Notes: a model not told the origin generated them from the letters alone. DNA of 64,000 bases from RYN-133 sp963785425 (GCA_963785425.1 CAWAVG010000004.1:124001-188000), one strand, 5' to 3'; counted from the first letter of the stretch, positions 1-8,975 are shown. Numbers and translations: made by a program.

Positions 1-993
1 TCACTCGTCGGGTTCCTGTGCGCGTTCGCTCCCAACTTCACCGTCCTGCTGGTGCTGCGCCTGCTCTACGGGATCGGCATGGGCGGCGAGTGGGGCCTCG
101 GTGCGTCCCTGGCCATGGAGAAGGTGCCGCCGAGCAAGCGCGGGCTGGTGTCGGGCATCTTGCAGCAGGGCTACGCCGTCGGGTACATGCTCGCCGCAGT
201 GGTGTTCCTGGCCATCGACAACTGGACGAGCTGGGGCTGGCGCGGGCTGTTCGCGTTCAGCATCCTGCCGGCGCTGCTGTCGCTGTTCCTGCGGGCGCGC
301 GTCGAGGAGTCGCAGACGTGGGAGGAGACGCGTGCGAACACGGTGCGGTCGAAGACCACGCTGCGCGACATCGCCGCGCGTCCCAAGGTCGTGCGCCGGT
401 TCATCTACCTGATCCTGCTGATGACCGCGTTCAACTGGATGAGCCACGGGACGCAGGACATCTACCCGACGTTCATGAAGGAAGGCCTGGGTTTCGCACC
501 TAACACGGCGCTGTACATCGCGATCCTCTACAACGTCGGTGCGATTCTCGGCGGCACGATCATGGGTGCGCTGTCCGAACGCATCGGACGCCGCGCGGTG
601 GTGATCATCTGCGCGGTGCTCGGGCTGCCGATCCTGCCGCTGTTCGCGGCGTCGCACACGATCGGCCTGGTGTGCCTCGGCTCGTTCCTGATGCAGTTCG
701 TCGTCCAAGGAGCCTGGGGCGTCATCCCGGCACATCTCACCGAACTGTCGCCGGCCGAGATCCGCGGGTTCTATCCCGGCGTCACCTACCAGCTCGGCAA
801 CTGCCTTGCGGCGTTCAACCTGCCGATCCAGGAGCGGCTGGCCGACAGCCACAGCTACACGTTCGCGCTGGCCACGACGATGGTCGTCGTGTTCATCGCC
901 GTCGCAGTGCTCGCTGCGATCGGCACCGAAGCGCGTGGACAGAGATTGTCGACCGGCGCGCCGGAGAAACAACCGGCGCCTGCGATGACGTAG
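1..993 (+). CDS. MFS transporter, sialate/lactate:H+ symporter-like (5' end outside window)
   Basis: The frame is open from base 1, so the start codon and the first membrane segments lie outside the window; 330 residues remain before the TAG at 991. The visible part has about nine hydrophobic segments, the motif RLLYGIGMGGEWG near its beginning, a basic loop and an RIGRR turn between later helices. This pattern is typical of major facilitator proteins of the metabolite:H+ / SHS (sialate, lactate) group, which import organic acids using the proton gradient. It is an integral membrane protein. The substrate cannot be read from the sequence. It is followed after 12 bases by a DUF427 gene on the same strand. 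Confidence 0.85.
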   Translation, partial: SLVGFLCAFAPNFTVLLVLRLLYGIGMGGEWGLGASLAMEKVPPSKRGLVSGILQQGYAVGYMLAAVVFLAIDNWTSWGWRGLFAFSILPALLSLFLRARVEESQTWEETRANTVRSKTTLRDIAARPKVVRRFIYLILLMTAFNWMSHGTQDIYPTFMKEGLGFAPNTALYIAILYNVGAILGGTIMGALSERIGRRAVVIICAVLGLPILPLFAASHTIGLVCLGSFLMQFVVQGAWGVIPAHLTELSPAEIRGFYPGVTYQLGNCLAAFNLPIQERLADSHSYTFALATTMVVVFIAVAVLAAIGTEARGQRLSTGAPEKQPAPAMT

Positions 994-1005
994 CACCATG
1001 GACGC

Positions 1006-1470
1006 ATGACGCAGCAGGCGCCGGAATCGGTCTGGGACTACCCGCGCCCGCCTGCGTGCGTGCCCAGCGACCGGCACGTTCTCGTCCGGCTCGGTGACAC
1101 GGTCGTCGCCGAGACACGCGACGCCTATCGCGTGCTCGAGACCAGCCACCCGCCGACGTGGTACCTGCCGCGCGACTCCGTGACCGACGGCGCACTCGAG
1201 CGCTCGGCCGCGGCTTCCACGTGGTGTGAGTGGAAGGGTGCGGCGACGTACTGGGACGTGCTCGGCCTGACCGCCGCGGCCTGGTCGTACGAGACCCCCT
1301 CGGCCGGCTACGAGGCGATCACGGGTTACGTGACGTTCTATCCCGCCAGGCTCGCCTGCTCGATCGACGGCGAGCCCGTGCGTCCGCAGGAAGGCGGGTT
1401 CTACGGGGGATGGATTACGTCCGACGTCGTCGGGCCGTTCAAGGGCGCACCGGGCACACTGGGCTGGTGA
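1006..1470 (+). CDS. DUF427 domain protein
   Basis: A cytoplasmic protein of 154 residues. The core has the DUF427 pattern: VVAETRDAYRVLETSHPPTWY, then a WCEWKGAATYWDV stretch and the closing ITGYVTFYPARL segment. DUF427 proteins are small beta-barrel-like proteins, common in actinobacteria, with no established reaction. The ATG at 1006 is followed directly by conserved sequence. The stop TGA (1468-1470) overlaps the GTG start of the next gene by the GTGA arrangement, so the two are probably translationally coupled, although their predicted roles have no clear link. The family assignment is good; the function is unknown. Confidence 0.85.
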   Translation: MTQQAPESVWDYPRPPACVPSDRHVLVRLGDTVVAETRDAYRVLETSHPPTWYLPRDSVTDGALERSAAASTWCEWKGAATYWDVLGLTAAAWSYETPSAGYEAITGYVTFYPARLACSIDGEPVRPQEGGFYGGWITSDVVGPFKGAPGTLGW

Positions 1471-2267
1471 AATTCGCCGCAGTGGTGCTGCTGGTGCTCG
1501 CCGGTCTCGCAGGCAGCGCGCAGGCGCGCGCACCGAAGGTCACCCCGCCGCCTGCCGGTGCCGTGTTCGACTACCAGATCGGCGGCGCGTATCACCCGGA
1601 GGAGGGGGTGCGCATCGTCGACCGCGATCGCACCGATTCGCCGGCGCCGGGCTACTACAACATCTGTTACGTCAATGCCTTCCAGACCCAGCCGGCCGCG
1701 CGGCACTGGTGGGCGCACCGGCACCCGAATCTGCTGCTGCGCAACGGACACGGCGGCTTCCTGTCCGATCCCGACTGGCCGGGCGAGTACGTCCTGAACA
1801 CGTCGACGGCAGCGCGGCGGGCAGCGATTGCGCGCATCGTCGGCAGCTGGATCGACGGGTGCGCACGCAAGGGCTTCGACGCGGTCGAGCCGGACAACCT
1901 CGACTCCTGGACGCGCACGGGGGTCGGGCACCGCCTCACCCGCGCCGACAACCTCGACCTCGCAACGCGGCTCGCGCGGCGTGCGCACGGCGACGGTCTC
2001 GCGATCGCCCAGAAGAACACCGTCGAGGTTTCCCGTGCCGGACGCAACCAGGTGCACTTCGACTTCGCGATCGCCGAGGAGTGCCAGGTCTATCAAGAGT
2101 GCGGTGGATACCGCGCCTACTACGGGCGGCGGGTGTACGAGATCGAGTACAGCCGCCGGGCTTACCGAGCAGCGTGCGCGAGTCGGGGCGCGGCGATGTC
2201 GATCATCCTGCGCGATCTCGACGTGACTCCGCGTGGCAATCCGCACTACTTGTACAAGCACTGCTAG
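1467..2267 (+). CDS. Secreted endo-alpha-1,4-polygalactosaminidase-like glycosidase (GH114)
   Basis: Starts at the GTG at 1467, overlapping the upstream stop, and gives 266 residues. The first ~20 residues form a signal peptide (one Lys, a Val/Leu/Ala-rich core, then an AQA cleavage-type site), so the protein is exported. The mature part has the TIM-barrel features of family GH114: VFDYQIGG at the start, YYNICYVNAF, the acidic cluster GFDAVEPDNLD on a strand end, AIAQKN, FAIAEECQVY and the closing VYEIEYS. GH114 enzymes cut alpha-1,4-galactosamine polymers. The acidic residues in the EPDNLD and AEE segments are the likely catalytic positions. An earlier in-frame start at 1230 would run inside DUF427 and lose the signal peptide, so it was not chosen. 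Confidence 0.82.
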   Translation: MKFAAVVLLVLAGLAGSAQARAPKVTPPPAGAVFDYQIGGAYHPEEGVRIVDRDRTDSPAPGYYNICYVNAFQTQPAARHWWAHRHPNLLLRNGHGGFLSDPDWPGEYVLNTSTAARRAAIARIVGSWIDGCARKGFDAVEPDNLDSWTRTGVGHRLTRADNLDLATRLARRAHGDGLAIAQKNTVEVSRAGRNQVHFDFAIAEECQVYQECGGYRAYYGRRVYEIEYSRRAYRAACASRGAAMSIILRDLDVTPRGNPHYLYKHC

Positions 2268-2300
2268 CGGCGTCCAGGGCGCTGGGTAGCGTCAGCGCCC

Positions 2301-2897
2301 ATGTTCGACCTCGCCGTCATCGCCACCGTGTTCGGCCTCGTGTTCGTCGCCGAGCTCCCTGACAAGACCGCTGTCGCCGGACTCGTGCTGGGCGCGCGAT
2401 TCCCCGCGCGTTGGGTGTTCGCGGGCATGGCTGCCGCGTTCCTCGTCCACGTCGTCATTGCGACGGCGGCCGGCTCACTGCTCTCGCTGCTGCCCCGCCG
2501 TCCCGTCGAGGCGGTGGTCGGCGCGCTCTTCCTACTCGGCGCGGTGTTGATCTGGCGCGAGGGGGTCGAGGACGAGGAGGAGGAAGAAGCCGAGGCGGCG
2601 GCCATCCCGGAATCGGCAGGTTTCCTGAGGGTCGCGACGCTTGGCTTCGGAGTCATCTTCGTCGCCGAGTGGGGCGACCTCACCCAGATCCTGACCGCCA
2701 ACCTCGCCGCGAAATATCACAACCCGCTGTCGGTCGGGCTCGGCGCCGTGCTCGGGCTGTGGGCCGTCGGGCTGCTCGCGATCCTGGGCGGCAAAACGCT
2801 GCTCAAGGTGTTGCCGATCAAGTGGATCACGCGCATCGCTGCAGCAGTCATGTTTGCGCTCGCCGTCTACTCGATCGTCGTCGCGATCCGCGGCTGA
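2301..2897 (+). CDS. TMEM165/GDT1 family cation transporter (UPF0016)
   Basis: A protein of 198 residues with six hydrophobic segments in two homologous halves. Each half carries the family signature E-x-x-D-K/L-T: VFVAELPDKTAV near residue 13-24 and VFVAEWGDLTQ near residue 118-128. A short acidic loop (EDEEEEEAEAA) separates the halves. Members of the TMEM165/GDT1/MneA family export or exchange Mn2+ or Ca2+ across the membrane. This one is full length, starting at the ATG at 2301 and ending with a single Arg-Gly. The bacterial role is probably manganese efflux, by family analogy only; no metal riboswitch or regulator is visible beside it. Confidence 0.88.
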   Translation: MFDLAVIATVFGLVFVAELPDKTAVAGLVLGARFPARWVFAGMAAAFLVHVVIATAAGSLLSLLPRRPVEAVVGALFLLGAVLIWREGVEDEEEEEAEAAAIPESAGFLRVATLGFGVIFVAEWGDLTQILTANLAAKYHNPLSVGLGAVLGLWAVGLLAILGGKTLLKVLPIKWITRIAAAVMFALAVYSIVVAIRG

Positions 2898-2975
2898 CCG
2901 CTTCGCCCCGCAATGCGAGCAACAGCGGTGGTCCAACTCATCTTCGCGGGGCGAGGCCGCGGGGGCGGCGCTGTG

Positions 2976-3599
2976 CTAGCGGGGGCCGAACTGACGGTCG
3001 CCGGCGTCGCCGAGACCCGGGACGATGTAGGCGTTCTCGTTGAGCCGCTCGTCGACGCTGGCGGTGAACAGCCGGACGGGCAGCCCGCTCGCCTCGAGGG
3101 CCGAGATGCCGTCGGGGGCGGCGAGTGCGCAGATGACGGTGAGATCCTCGGCCCCGCGCGCGCTGAGCAGCTGCAGGCAGTGCAGCAGCGACCCGCCGGT
3201 CGCCACCATCGGGTCGAGCACGATCACGGGTCGGCCGGCGAGTGAGTCGGGAAGCGACGCCATGTACGGATGCGGTTCGTGGGTGTGCTCGTCGCGGGCG
3301 ATGCCGACGAAGCCCATCTGCGACTCGGGCAGCAGGTTGAACGCTGCCTCCGCCATACCGAGCCCTGCACGCAACACAGGGACGAGCAGCGGCGGATTGG
3401 CGATCGCGGTGCCCACCGTCGATGCAACCGGGGTGATGACGTCGACCTCGGTGCGCTCGAGCGTGCGGGTGGCCTCGTAGACGAGCAGGGTGGCCAGCTC
3501 CCGTAGGGCTGCACGGAACTCGGCGTTGCTGGTGCGCTGTTCACGCATGACGGTCAGCCGGGCCTGCACGATGGGATGGTCGACCACGGTGGTGTCCAC
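2976..3599 (-). CDS. upp: Uracil phosphoribosyltransferase
   Basis: Joins uracil to PRPP to give UMP in pyrimidine salvage. The protein has 207 residues, the usual length. The PRPP-binding loop VIVLDPMVATGGS is at about residues 125-137, PVLRAGLGMAEA sits near 74-85, and the C-terminal uracil-binding part contains YIVPGLGDAGDR. The start is the GTG at 3599, giving the expected VDTTVVDHP opening; the longer open frame upstream is only the antisense of the neighbouring DUF2339 gene. The gene is divergent from that gene and convergent with the TMEM165-like gene. It works with the uptake and deamination genes at 27.4-35.8 kb and with deoC. Confidence 0.95.
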   Translation of the reverse strand: MDTTVVDHPIVQARLTVMREQRTSNAEFRAALRELATLLVYEATRTLERTEVDVITPVASTVGTAIANPPLLVPVLRAGLGMAEAAFNLLPESQMGFVGIARDEHTHEPHPYMASLPDSLAGRPVIVLDPMVATGGSLLHCLQLLSARGAEDLTVICALAAPDGISALEASGLPVRLFTASVDERLNENAYIVPGLGDAGDRQFGPR

Positions 3600-3665
3600 G
3601 GCACAGACCCTAATCTGAGTACGGCTACCCATGTGCGGGGCCGTCGCGCCGGACAGGGTCAGGAC

Positions 3666-5564
3666 ATGACCTCTGTGGATCCGTATCCTCGCCTGGCCGA
3701 CACGCTCGCCGAGATCAGCGCACGGTTGCAGGACATCAGCGACGAGATCCGCGTCGCGGCCGGGCCCGCGCCGGCGCAACAGGCTGCGGATGCCCCGCCG
3801 CAGTCGTATCCCGCGCCGTTCGTGCCCGGCTTCGGACCGTCCTTCGCAAGCCCGGCGACGGCACCGCCCTACGCGGCGCCGTCCGCGCACGGCTACCCGC
3901 CTGCGCCGCACCATGCACCGGAATCGCACTACCCACCGGCGCACCGCTACCCACCGGCAGCCGACTACCCGCCGTTCCCGTCCGGCGAACCTGCCGGACG
4001 GCCTCCCGCCACGCTGTGGGAACGGCTGAGCCGCGAAGGCGCCGGCAGCAAGGTCGTCGCTTGGATCGGCGGCGCCGTGACGCTGGCGGGCGTGGTGCTG
4101 CTGCTGGTGCTCGCAGTGCAGCGCGGGTACATCGGCCCGCTGCCCCGGGTGTTGCTCGGCGTGGCACTCGGCGTCGCCCTGGTCGCGATCGCGCTGCGAC
4201 TGCACCGCTCGCCGGACGAACGCACCGGCGCGATCGCCATCGCTGCCACCGGCGCCGCGGTGCTCTACCTCGACGCGATCGCCGCAACCGCGTACTACCA
4301 CTTCGTGCCGGCATGGGCCGGCCTGGTCGTCGGCCTGGCCGTCGCCACCGGTGGCGTGCTGCTCGCCTGGCGCTGGGACGCCGAGGTGCTGGCCGTCTTC
4401 GTTGTCATGGGATGCGCGGCGAGCGCGCCGTTCCTGACGCAGGACGTGGCGCTGCTCGTGGGTTTCCTGCTCGTGCTCCAGGTCGCGACCTCGCCCGCCC
4501 AGCTGCACCGTGACTGGCCCTCGCTTGCGCCGATCGCCGCCGCGCCGCCTGTTCTCGCCGTCGTGCTCGACACCGTCGTCGGAGCGCTGGGACGCCACAG
4601 CGACGCCCTGATGATCGCCGCGCTCGCAATGGCGACCTCGCTCGTGCAGGTGACCCTCGCGACGCTGCTGGTGCGTCGGCCCCGGGCGTCGATCGAGCTT
4701 CCGATCGCGTTGGTGCTCGCGGGCGCCGTCCCGACGCTGGTCGCCACCGCCCTGGTGTCGCGGTACGACGCCGTTGCGCTCGCTGGTGGTTTCGGCGCCG
4801 CGCTCGTCGCCCTCGGCGCGGCCCGACGTGAGGTGCGGGTGCCGTCGCACTTCGCCGACGCCACCGTCGTCGCCGGTCTGGCCGCCCTGTTCGAAGCCAC
4901 CTGCATCGCCTGCACCGGCGATGCCCGCGCCCTCGCCCTGCTCGTCGGCGCCGTGCTGCTCGCCGTCGTGGCAGAGCGGCTGCGCCACGTCGCGTCCCTC
5001 GGCGCCGCTGCCGTGTTCGGCGCAGCCGGTCTGGCCGCGGCGCTCGCCGAAGCGGCCCGCCCCGACTACGTGACGATGTCGCCGGGCGCGCCGATCGCGA
5101 TGCGCACGGTCGTCACCGCAGGCACGACCGGCATCGTCATCGTCGCCGCGGCACTCGCCCTCCCATGGTCGGCCGGCCGGGTCGCCGTCACAGCCGACCC
5201 GTCGACTGCGCGCACGCGCTGGACGCTCGCCGGGATCGCCGCCCTGTACGGCGCCAGCGTCGCCGTCGTCAGCGTCGGGCTGGCGATCTCGCCCGACCGC
5301 CACGGCTTCCTGATCGGCCACATGCTGGTAACGCTGTCGTGGACCGTCGGTGCGTTCGTGCTGCTGCTGCGCCACGCCCACACGACCCCGCTTCGGGTCA
5401 CGGGCCTTGCGCTCGTCGCGGCGGCACTGGCGAAGCTGGTGCTGTTCGACCTGTCGTCACTGAGCGGCATCCCGCGGGTACTCGCCTTCCTCGGCGCCGG
5501 GCTCGTGCTGCTCGCCGCCGGCGCGCGCTACGCCCGGCTTTCCGCGACGCCCGACGCACAGTGA
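3666..5564 (+). CDS. DUF2339 polytopic membrane protein
   Basis: A protein of 632 residues starting at the ATG at 3666. Residues 1-30 are a short amphipathic, helical stretch (LADTLAEISARLQDISDEIR). Residues ~35-115 are rich in Pro, Ala, Tyr and His (repeats like HRYPPAADYPP). The rest has many hydrophobic helices separated by short loops, with the WIGGAVTLAGVVLLLV segment typical of the DUF2339 family at the start of the membrane region. Such proteins are widespread predicted integral membrane proteins without known function. It is followed after 23 bases by deoC, but no functional link is evident. Confidence 0.8.
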   Translation: MTSVDPYPRLADTLAEISARLQDISDEIRVAAGPAPAQQAADAPPQSYPAPFVPGFGPSFASPATAPPYAAPSAHGYPPAPHHAPESHYPPAHRYPPAADYPPFPSGEPAGRPPATLWERLSREGAGSKVVAWIGGAVTLAGVVLLLVLAVQRGYIGPLPRVLLGVALGVALVAIALRLHRSPDERTGAIAIAATGAAVLYLDAIAATAYYHFVPAWAGLVVGLAVATGGVLLAWRWDAEVLAVFVVMGCAASAPFLTQDVALLVGFLLVLQVATSPAQLHRDWPSLAPIAAAPPVLAVVLDTVVGALGRHSDALMIAALAMATSLVQVTLATLLVRRPRASIELPIALVLAGAVPTLVATALVSRYDAVALAGGFGAALVALGAARREVRVPSHFADATVVAGLAALFEATCIACTGDARALALLVGAVLLAVVAERLRHVASLGAAAVFGAAGLAAALAEAARPDYVTMSPGAPIAMRTVVTAGTTGIVIVAAALALPWSAGRVAVTADPSTARTRWTLAGIAALYGASVAVVSVGLAISPDRHGFLIGHMLVTLSWTVGAFVLLLRHAHTTPLRVTGLALVAAALAKLVLFDLSSLSGIPRVLAFLGAGLVLLAAGARYARLSATPDAQ

Positions 5565-5587
5565 CCGAGCGTCCCTAGACTGGACGG

Positions 5588-6541
5588 GTGACAGTCACCC
5601 TGGATCGCTCGGCGCTGCGCGACGTCACGCGCGACGACGCATCGCTGCGGCGGTTCCTGCACGGCCTGCCCGGCGTCGACCAGGTGGGCGCCGAGGCTCG
5701 CGCCGCCGCCCTCGCCACCCGCAGCATCAAGACGACCGCGAAGGCCTGGGCCATCGACACCGCGATCGGGATGGTCGACCTGACCACCCTCGAAGGCGCC
5801 GACACGGCCGGCAAGGTCCGGTCGCTGTGCGCCAAGGCGCGCCGCCCCGACCCGTCCGACCCGACAGCGCCGCCGGTCGCCGCGGTGTGCGTTTATCCCG
5901 ACCTCGTCGAGACCGCGGTCGAGGCGCTGCGCGGGAGCAGCGTGCAGATCGCGAGCGTGGCGACGGCGTTCCCCTCGGGACGAGCCGCCCTGTCGACGAA
6001 GTTGCAGGACGTGCGGGACGCAGTCGCCGCCGGGGCAACCGAGATCGACATGGTGATCGACCGCGGCGCGTTCCTCGCCGGGCACTACCTGCAGGTGTTC
6101 GACGAGATCGTGGCGACCAAGGCCGAATGCGGCGCCGCCCATCTGAAGGTCATTCTCGAGACGGGCGAACTGGCCACACTCGACAACACCCGCCGCGCCT
6201 CGTGGCTCGCGCTGCTCGCCGGCGCCGATTTCATCAAGACCTCGACCGGCAAGGTCACTCCCGCCGCCACACCGCCGGTCGCGCTCGTCATGCTGCAGGC
6301 CGTGCGCGACCACGCCGACCTCACCGGCGAGCTGTGCGGCGTCAAGCTGGCGGGCGGGATCCGCTCGTCCAAGGAAGCCGTGCGCTATCTCGTGATGGTC
6401 AACGAGGTGGCGGGCGAACAGTGGCTCGACCCGAAGCTGTTCCGCTTCGGAGCGTCCAGCCTGCTCAACGATCTGCTGCAGCAGCGGCACAAACTCGCCA
6501 CCGGCAATTACGACGGCCCCGACTACGTGACCGTGGAGTGA
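5588..6541 (+). CDS. deoC: Deoxyribose-phosphate aldolase
   Basis: Cleaves 2-deoxyribose 5-phosphate to glyceraldehyde 3-phosphate and acetaldehyde, the last sugar step of deoxynucleoside breakdown. The protein has 317 residues, the long actinobacterial form. The Schiff-base lysine is Lys217 in ADFIKTSTGK. Other family parts are AVCVYPDLVETAV, the EIDMVIDRGAFL strand (Asp for proton shuttling) and GVKLAGGIR near the C-terminus, containing the second active-site lysine. The start is the GTG at 5588. Two aldehyde dehydrogenase genes follow on the same strand and probably consume the acetaldehyde. Confidence 0.95.
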   Translation: MTVTLDRSALRDVTRDDASLRRFLHGLPGVDQVGAEARAAALATRSIKTTAKAWAIDTAIGMVDLTTLEGADTAGKVRSLCAKARRPDPSDPTAPPVAAVCVYPDLVETAVEALRGSSVQIASVATAFPSGRAALSTKLQDVRDAVAAGATEIDMVIDRGAFLAGHYLQVFDEIVATKAECGAAHLKVILETGELATLDNTRRASWLALLAGADFIKTSTGKVTPAATPPVALVMLQAVRDHADLTGELCGVKLAGGIRSSKEAVRYLVMVNEVAGEQWLDPKLFRFGASSLLNDLLQQRHKLATGNYDGPDYVTVE

Positions 6542-6601
6542 GCGCTTGCGCGAACGACCGAGAAGCACAGTCCGCGACGCACGAGCGGGTCGGGCCGACG
6601 A

Positions 6602-6627
6602 CGGACCCGAGCGCAGCGAGCGGTCCA
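6602..6627. repeat. Dispersed 26-bp GC-rich repeat, copy 1
   Basis: A 26-bp stretch in the short gap between deoC and the aldehyde dehydrogenase, ending just before the ribosome binding site. It recurs with a single base difference at 50480-50505. The ends GGACC and GGTCC are complementary, so the element is partly palindromic and could fold into a small hairpin. It contains no gene. Confidence 0.6.
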
Positions 6628-6638
6628 TAGGAGGACCG

Positions 6639-8075
6639 ATGGAAACGTCAAGATTCACCTACGCACCAGCTCCCGAGTCGCGCGACATCGCGCGATTGAA
6701 GCCCAGCTACCAGATCTTCATCGACGGCACGTTCCGCGACGGCCGCGGTGACGCGATCAAGACGATCAACCCTGCGGACGAGGCGCCGCTCGCCGAGGTC
6801 GCCGAAGCGAGCACCGCCGACGTCGCGGACGCCGTCGAGGCAGCGCGCAAGGCAGCGCCGCAGTGGGCGGCACTGCCGGGCAAGGATCGCGGCAAATACC
6901 TGTTCCGCATCGCCCGCGCGATCCAGGAACGCGGTCGCGAGCTGGCGGTGCTCGAGTCGCTCGACAACGGCAAGCCGATCCGCGAATCGCGCGACGTCGA
7001 CGTCCCGACCGCAGCGGCGCACTTCTTCTACTACGCCGGCTGGGCCGACAAGCTGCAGCACGCGGGTTTCGGTCGCGACCCGAAGCCGGTCGGTGTCGCC
7101 GGCCAGGTCATCCCGTGGAACTTCCCGCTGCTGATGGCAGCGTGGAAGATCGCCCCGGCGCTCGCGTGCGGAAACACCGTGGTGCTGAAGCCGGCCGAGA
7201 CCACGCCGCTGACCGCGCTCGTGCTCGCCGAGATCATCGCCGAGGCCGATGTACCGCCGGGCGTGGTGAACATCCTCGCGGGCGGCCCGGCGATCGGTCA
7301 GGCGATCGTCGAGAACGACGGCCTCGACAAGATCGCGTTCACCGGCTCGACCGAAGTCGGCAAGATCATTGCACGCACACTGGCCGGCACCGGCCGCAGG
7401 CTGTCGCTCGAGTTGGGCGGCAAGGCGGCCAACATCGTGTTCGACGACGCGCCGCTCGATCAGGCGGTCGAGGGCATCGTCAACGGCATCTTCTTCAACC
7501 AGGGTCAGGTGTGCTGCGCCGGGTCACGACTGCTCGTCCAGGAGTCGATCGAGGACGAACTGATCGCGGCGCTCAAGCGCAGGCTCGCCACGCTGCGGGT
7601 CGGCGACCCGCTCGACAAGAACACCGATGTCGGCGCGATCAACTCCGCCGCGCAGCTCGCCCGCATCCGCGAACTCACCGACTCCGGCGAGGCCGAGGGC
7701 GCCACGCGCTGGTCGCCGGACTGTGCCCTGCCGGACCGCGGCTACTGGTTCGCCCCGACCGTGTTCACCGGCGTCTCGCAGGCCAACCGCATCGCGCAGG
7801 AAGAGATCTTCGGTCCGGTGCTGTCGGTGCTCACCTTCCGCACGCCGGACGAAGCGGTGGCCAAGGCCAACAACACCCCGTACGGACTGTCGGCCGGAGT
7901 GTGGACGGAGAAGGGTTCGCGCATCCTGTCGATGGCCAACCAGCTGCGCGCCGGCGTGGTGTGGGCGAACACCTTCAACCGCTTCGACCCGACCGCGCCG
8001 TTCGGCGGCTACAAGGAGTCGGGCTTCGGTCGCGAGGGCGGCCGGCACGGGCTGGAGGCGTACCTGAATGTCTGA
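6639..8075 (+). CDS. Aldehyde dehydrogenase, catalytically complete
   Basis: NAD(P)-dependent oxidation of an aldehyde to its acid. The protein has 478 residues, standard for the superfamily. The cofactor-binding part includes VIPWNFPLLM, KPAETTPL and FTGSTEVGK. The general base is Glu258 in LELGGK and the nucleophile is Cys292 in GQVCCAGSR; EEIFGPVLS and PFGGYKESGFG follow. An AGGAGG-type ribosome binding site at 6629-6634 decides the ATG at 6639. It sits between deoC and a truncated paralogue that it overlaps by 8 bases, so acetaldehyde from DeoC is the likely substrate (inferred from context). The C-terminus stops early (YLNV) as in forms that continue into a second ALDH-like unit. Confidence 0.93.
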   Translation: METSRFTYAPAPESRDIARLKPSYQIFIDGTFRDGRGDAIKTINPADEAPLAEVAEASTADVADAVEAARKAAPQWAALPGKDRGKYLFRIARAIQERGRELAVLESLDNGKPIRESRDVDVPTAAAHFFYYAGWADKLQHAGFGRDPKPVGVAGQVIPWNFPLLMAAWKIAPALACGNTVVLKPAETTPLTALVLAEIIAEADVPPGVVNILAGGPAIGQAIVENDGLDKIAFTGSTEVGKIIARTLAGTGRRLSLELGGKAANIVFDDAPLDQAVEGIVNGIFFNQGQVCCAGSRLLVQESIEDELIAALKRRLATLRVGDPLDKNTDVGAINSAAQLARIRELTDSGEAEGATRWSPDCALPDRGYWFAPTVFTGVSQANRIAQEEIFGPVLSVLTFRTPDEAVAKANNTPYGLSAGVWTEKGSRILSMANQLRAGVVWANTFNRFDPTAPFGGYKESGFGREGGRHGLEAYLNV

Positions 8076-8928
8076 TCGCGTAGCGGTACGCAAGACGTAC
8101 AAGCTCTACGTCGGGGGGGCGTTCCCGCGCTCGGAGTCGGGACGTTCGTACCCGGTCACATCCGCGAAGGACGAGCTGCTCGCGCACGCGGCACAGGCCT
8201 CACGCAAGGACGTGCGCGACGCCGTCGTGGCTGCGCGCAAGGCGTTCGGCGGCTGGTCGAGGGCGACGGCGTACAACCGCGGGCAGATCCTGTACCGCGT
8301 CGCGGAGATGCTCGAGGGCCGGCGCGCGCAGTTCGCCGACGAGGTCGCGGCCGCCGAGGGCGGGTCGGCCAAGGCGGCGCTGGCGCTGGTCGACGAGGCG
8401 ATCGACCGGTGGGTCTACTACGCCGGCTGGACCGACAAGTTCGCGCAGGTCACCGGAGCGACCAATCCCGTCGCCGGGCCGTACTTCACCTTCTCCCTAC
8501 CGGAGCCGACGGGTGTCGTCGCGGTGATCGCGCCGCAGGACTCGTCCTTGCTCGGGCTCGTATCGGTCGTCGCGCCGGTGATCGCGACCGGCAACACCGC
8601 GGTCGTCGTCGCCTCGGAGCCACGCCCGCTGCCGGCAGTGTCGCTGAGCGAAGTGCTTGCCACGTCCGACCTGCCGGGCGGCGTGGTGAACCTGCTCACC
8701 GGTCGCACCGCCGAGTTGGCTCCCTGGCTCGCCGCGCACCGCGACGTGAACGCGATCGACCTCACCGGTGCTGCCGAGTCCGAACGCGCCGCCCTCGAGA
8801 TTGCGGCAGCCGACAACGTCAAGCGGGTCTTCGTCCCGAGGTCGACGGCCTGGGCCGACGACCCGGGCACGACCCGACTCACGGCGTTCGTCGAGACGAA
8901 GACGGTCTGGCACCCGATCGGGGTGTGA
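8068..8928 (+). CDS. Aldehyde dehydrogenase-like protein lacking the catalytic domain
   Basis: A protein of 286 residues whose sequence follows the N-terminal, cofactor-binding part of an aldehyde dehydrogenase: KLYVGGAFPRSESGR, AARKAFGGWSRATAYNRGQ, a YYAGWTDKF segment also found in its neighbour, PTGVVAVIAPQDSSLLGLVS in place of the PWNFPL loop, and PGGVVNLLTG. It then ends. The catalytic Cys domain is absent, and no LELGG glutamate motif is present (the matching region reads ALEIAAADNVKRVF). It overlaps the catalytic gene by 8 bases. It probably acts as a non-catalytic partner subunit, like the second unit of ALDH16 proteins; this is inferred. A pseudogene is less likely because the frame is intact and coupled. 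Confidence 0.85.
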   Translation: MSDRVAVRKTYKLYVGGAFPRSESGRSYPVTSAKDELLAHAAQASRKDVRDAVVAARKAFGGWSRATAYNRGQILYRVAEMLEGRRAQFADEVAAAEGGSAKAALALVDEAIDRWVYYAGWTDKFAQVTGATNPVAGPYFTFSLPEPTGVVAVIAPQDSSLLGLVSVVAPVIATGNTAVVVASEPRPLPAVSLSEVLATSDLPGGVVNLLTGRTAELAPWLAAHRDVNAIDLTGAAESERAALEIAAADNVKRVFVPRSTAWADDPGTTRLTAFVETKTVWHPIGV

Positions 8929-8975
8929 GTGCCACGCTCCAAATCGGGCAGATCGCCGCAAGCCACACCGCGTCG

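Noticed and set aside
1..1533. A 510-residue minus-strand open frame across the window start
   Set aside because: It is antisense to the MFS and DUF427 genes, with Arg/His/Asp-rich sequence and no recognisable domain.
3600..5381. Long minus-strand extension of the upp frame
   Set aside because: Only the last 207 residues are uracil phosphoribosyltransferase; the rest is antisense to the DUF2339 gene and has no domain.
8068..8928. Pseudogene of an aldehyde dehydrogenase
   Set aside because: The frame is intact, coupled to its neighbour and ends cleanly; the missing half looks like a domain loss rather than decay.
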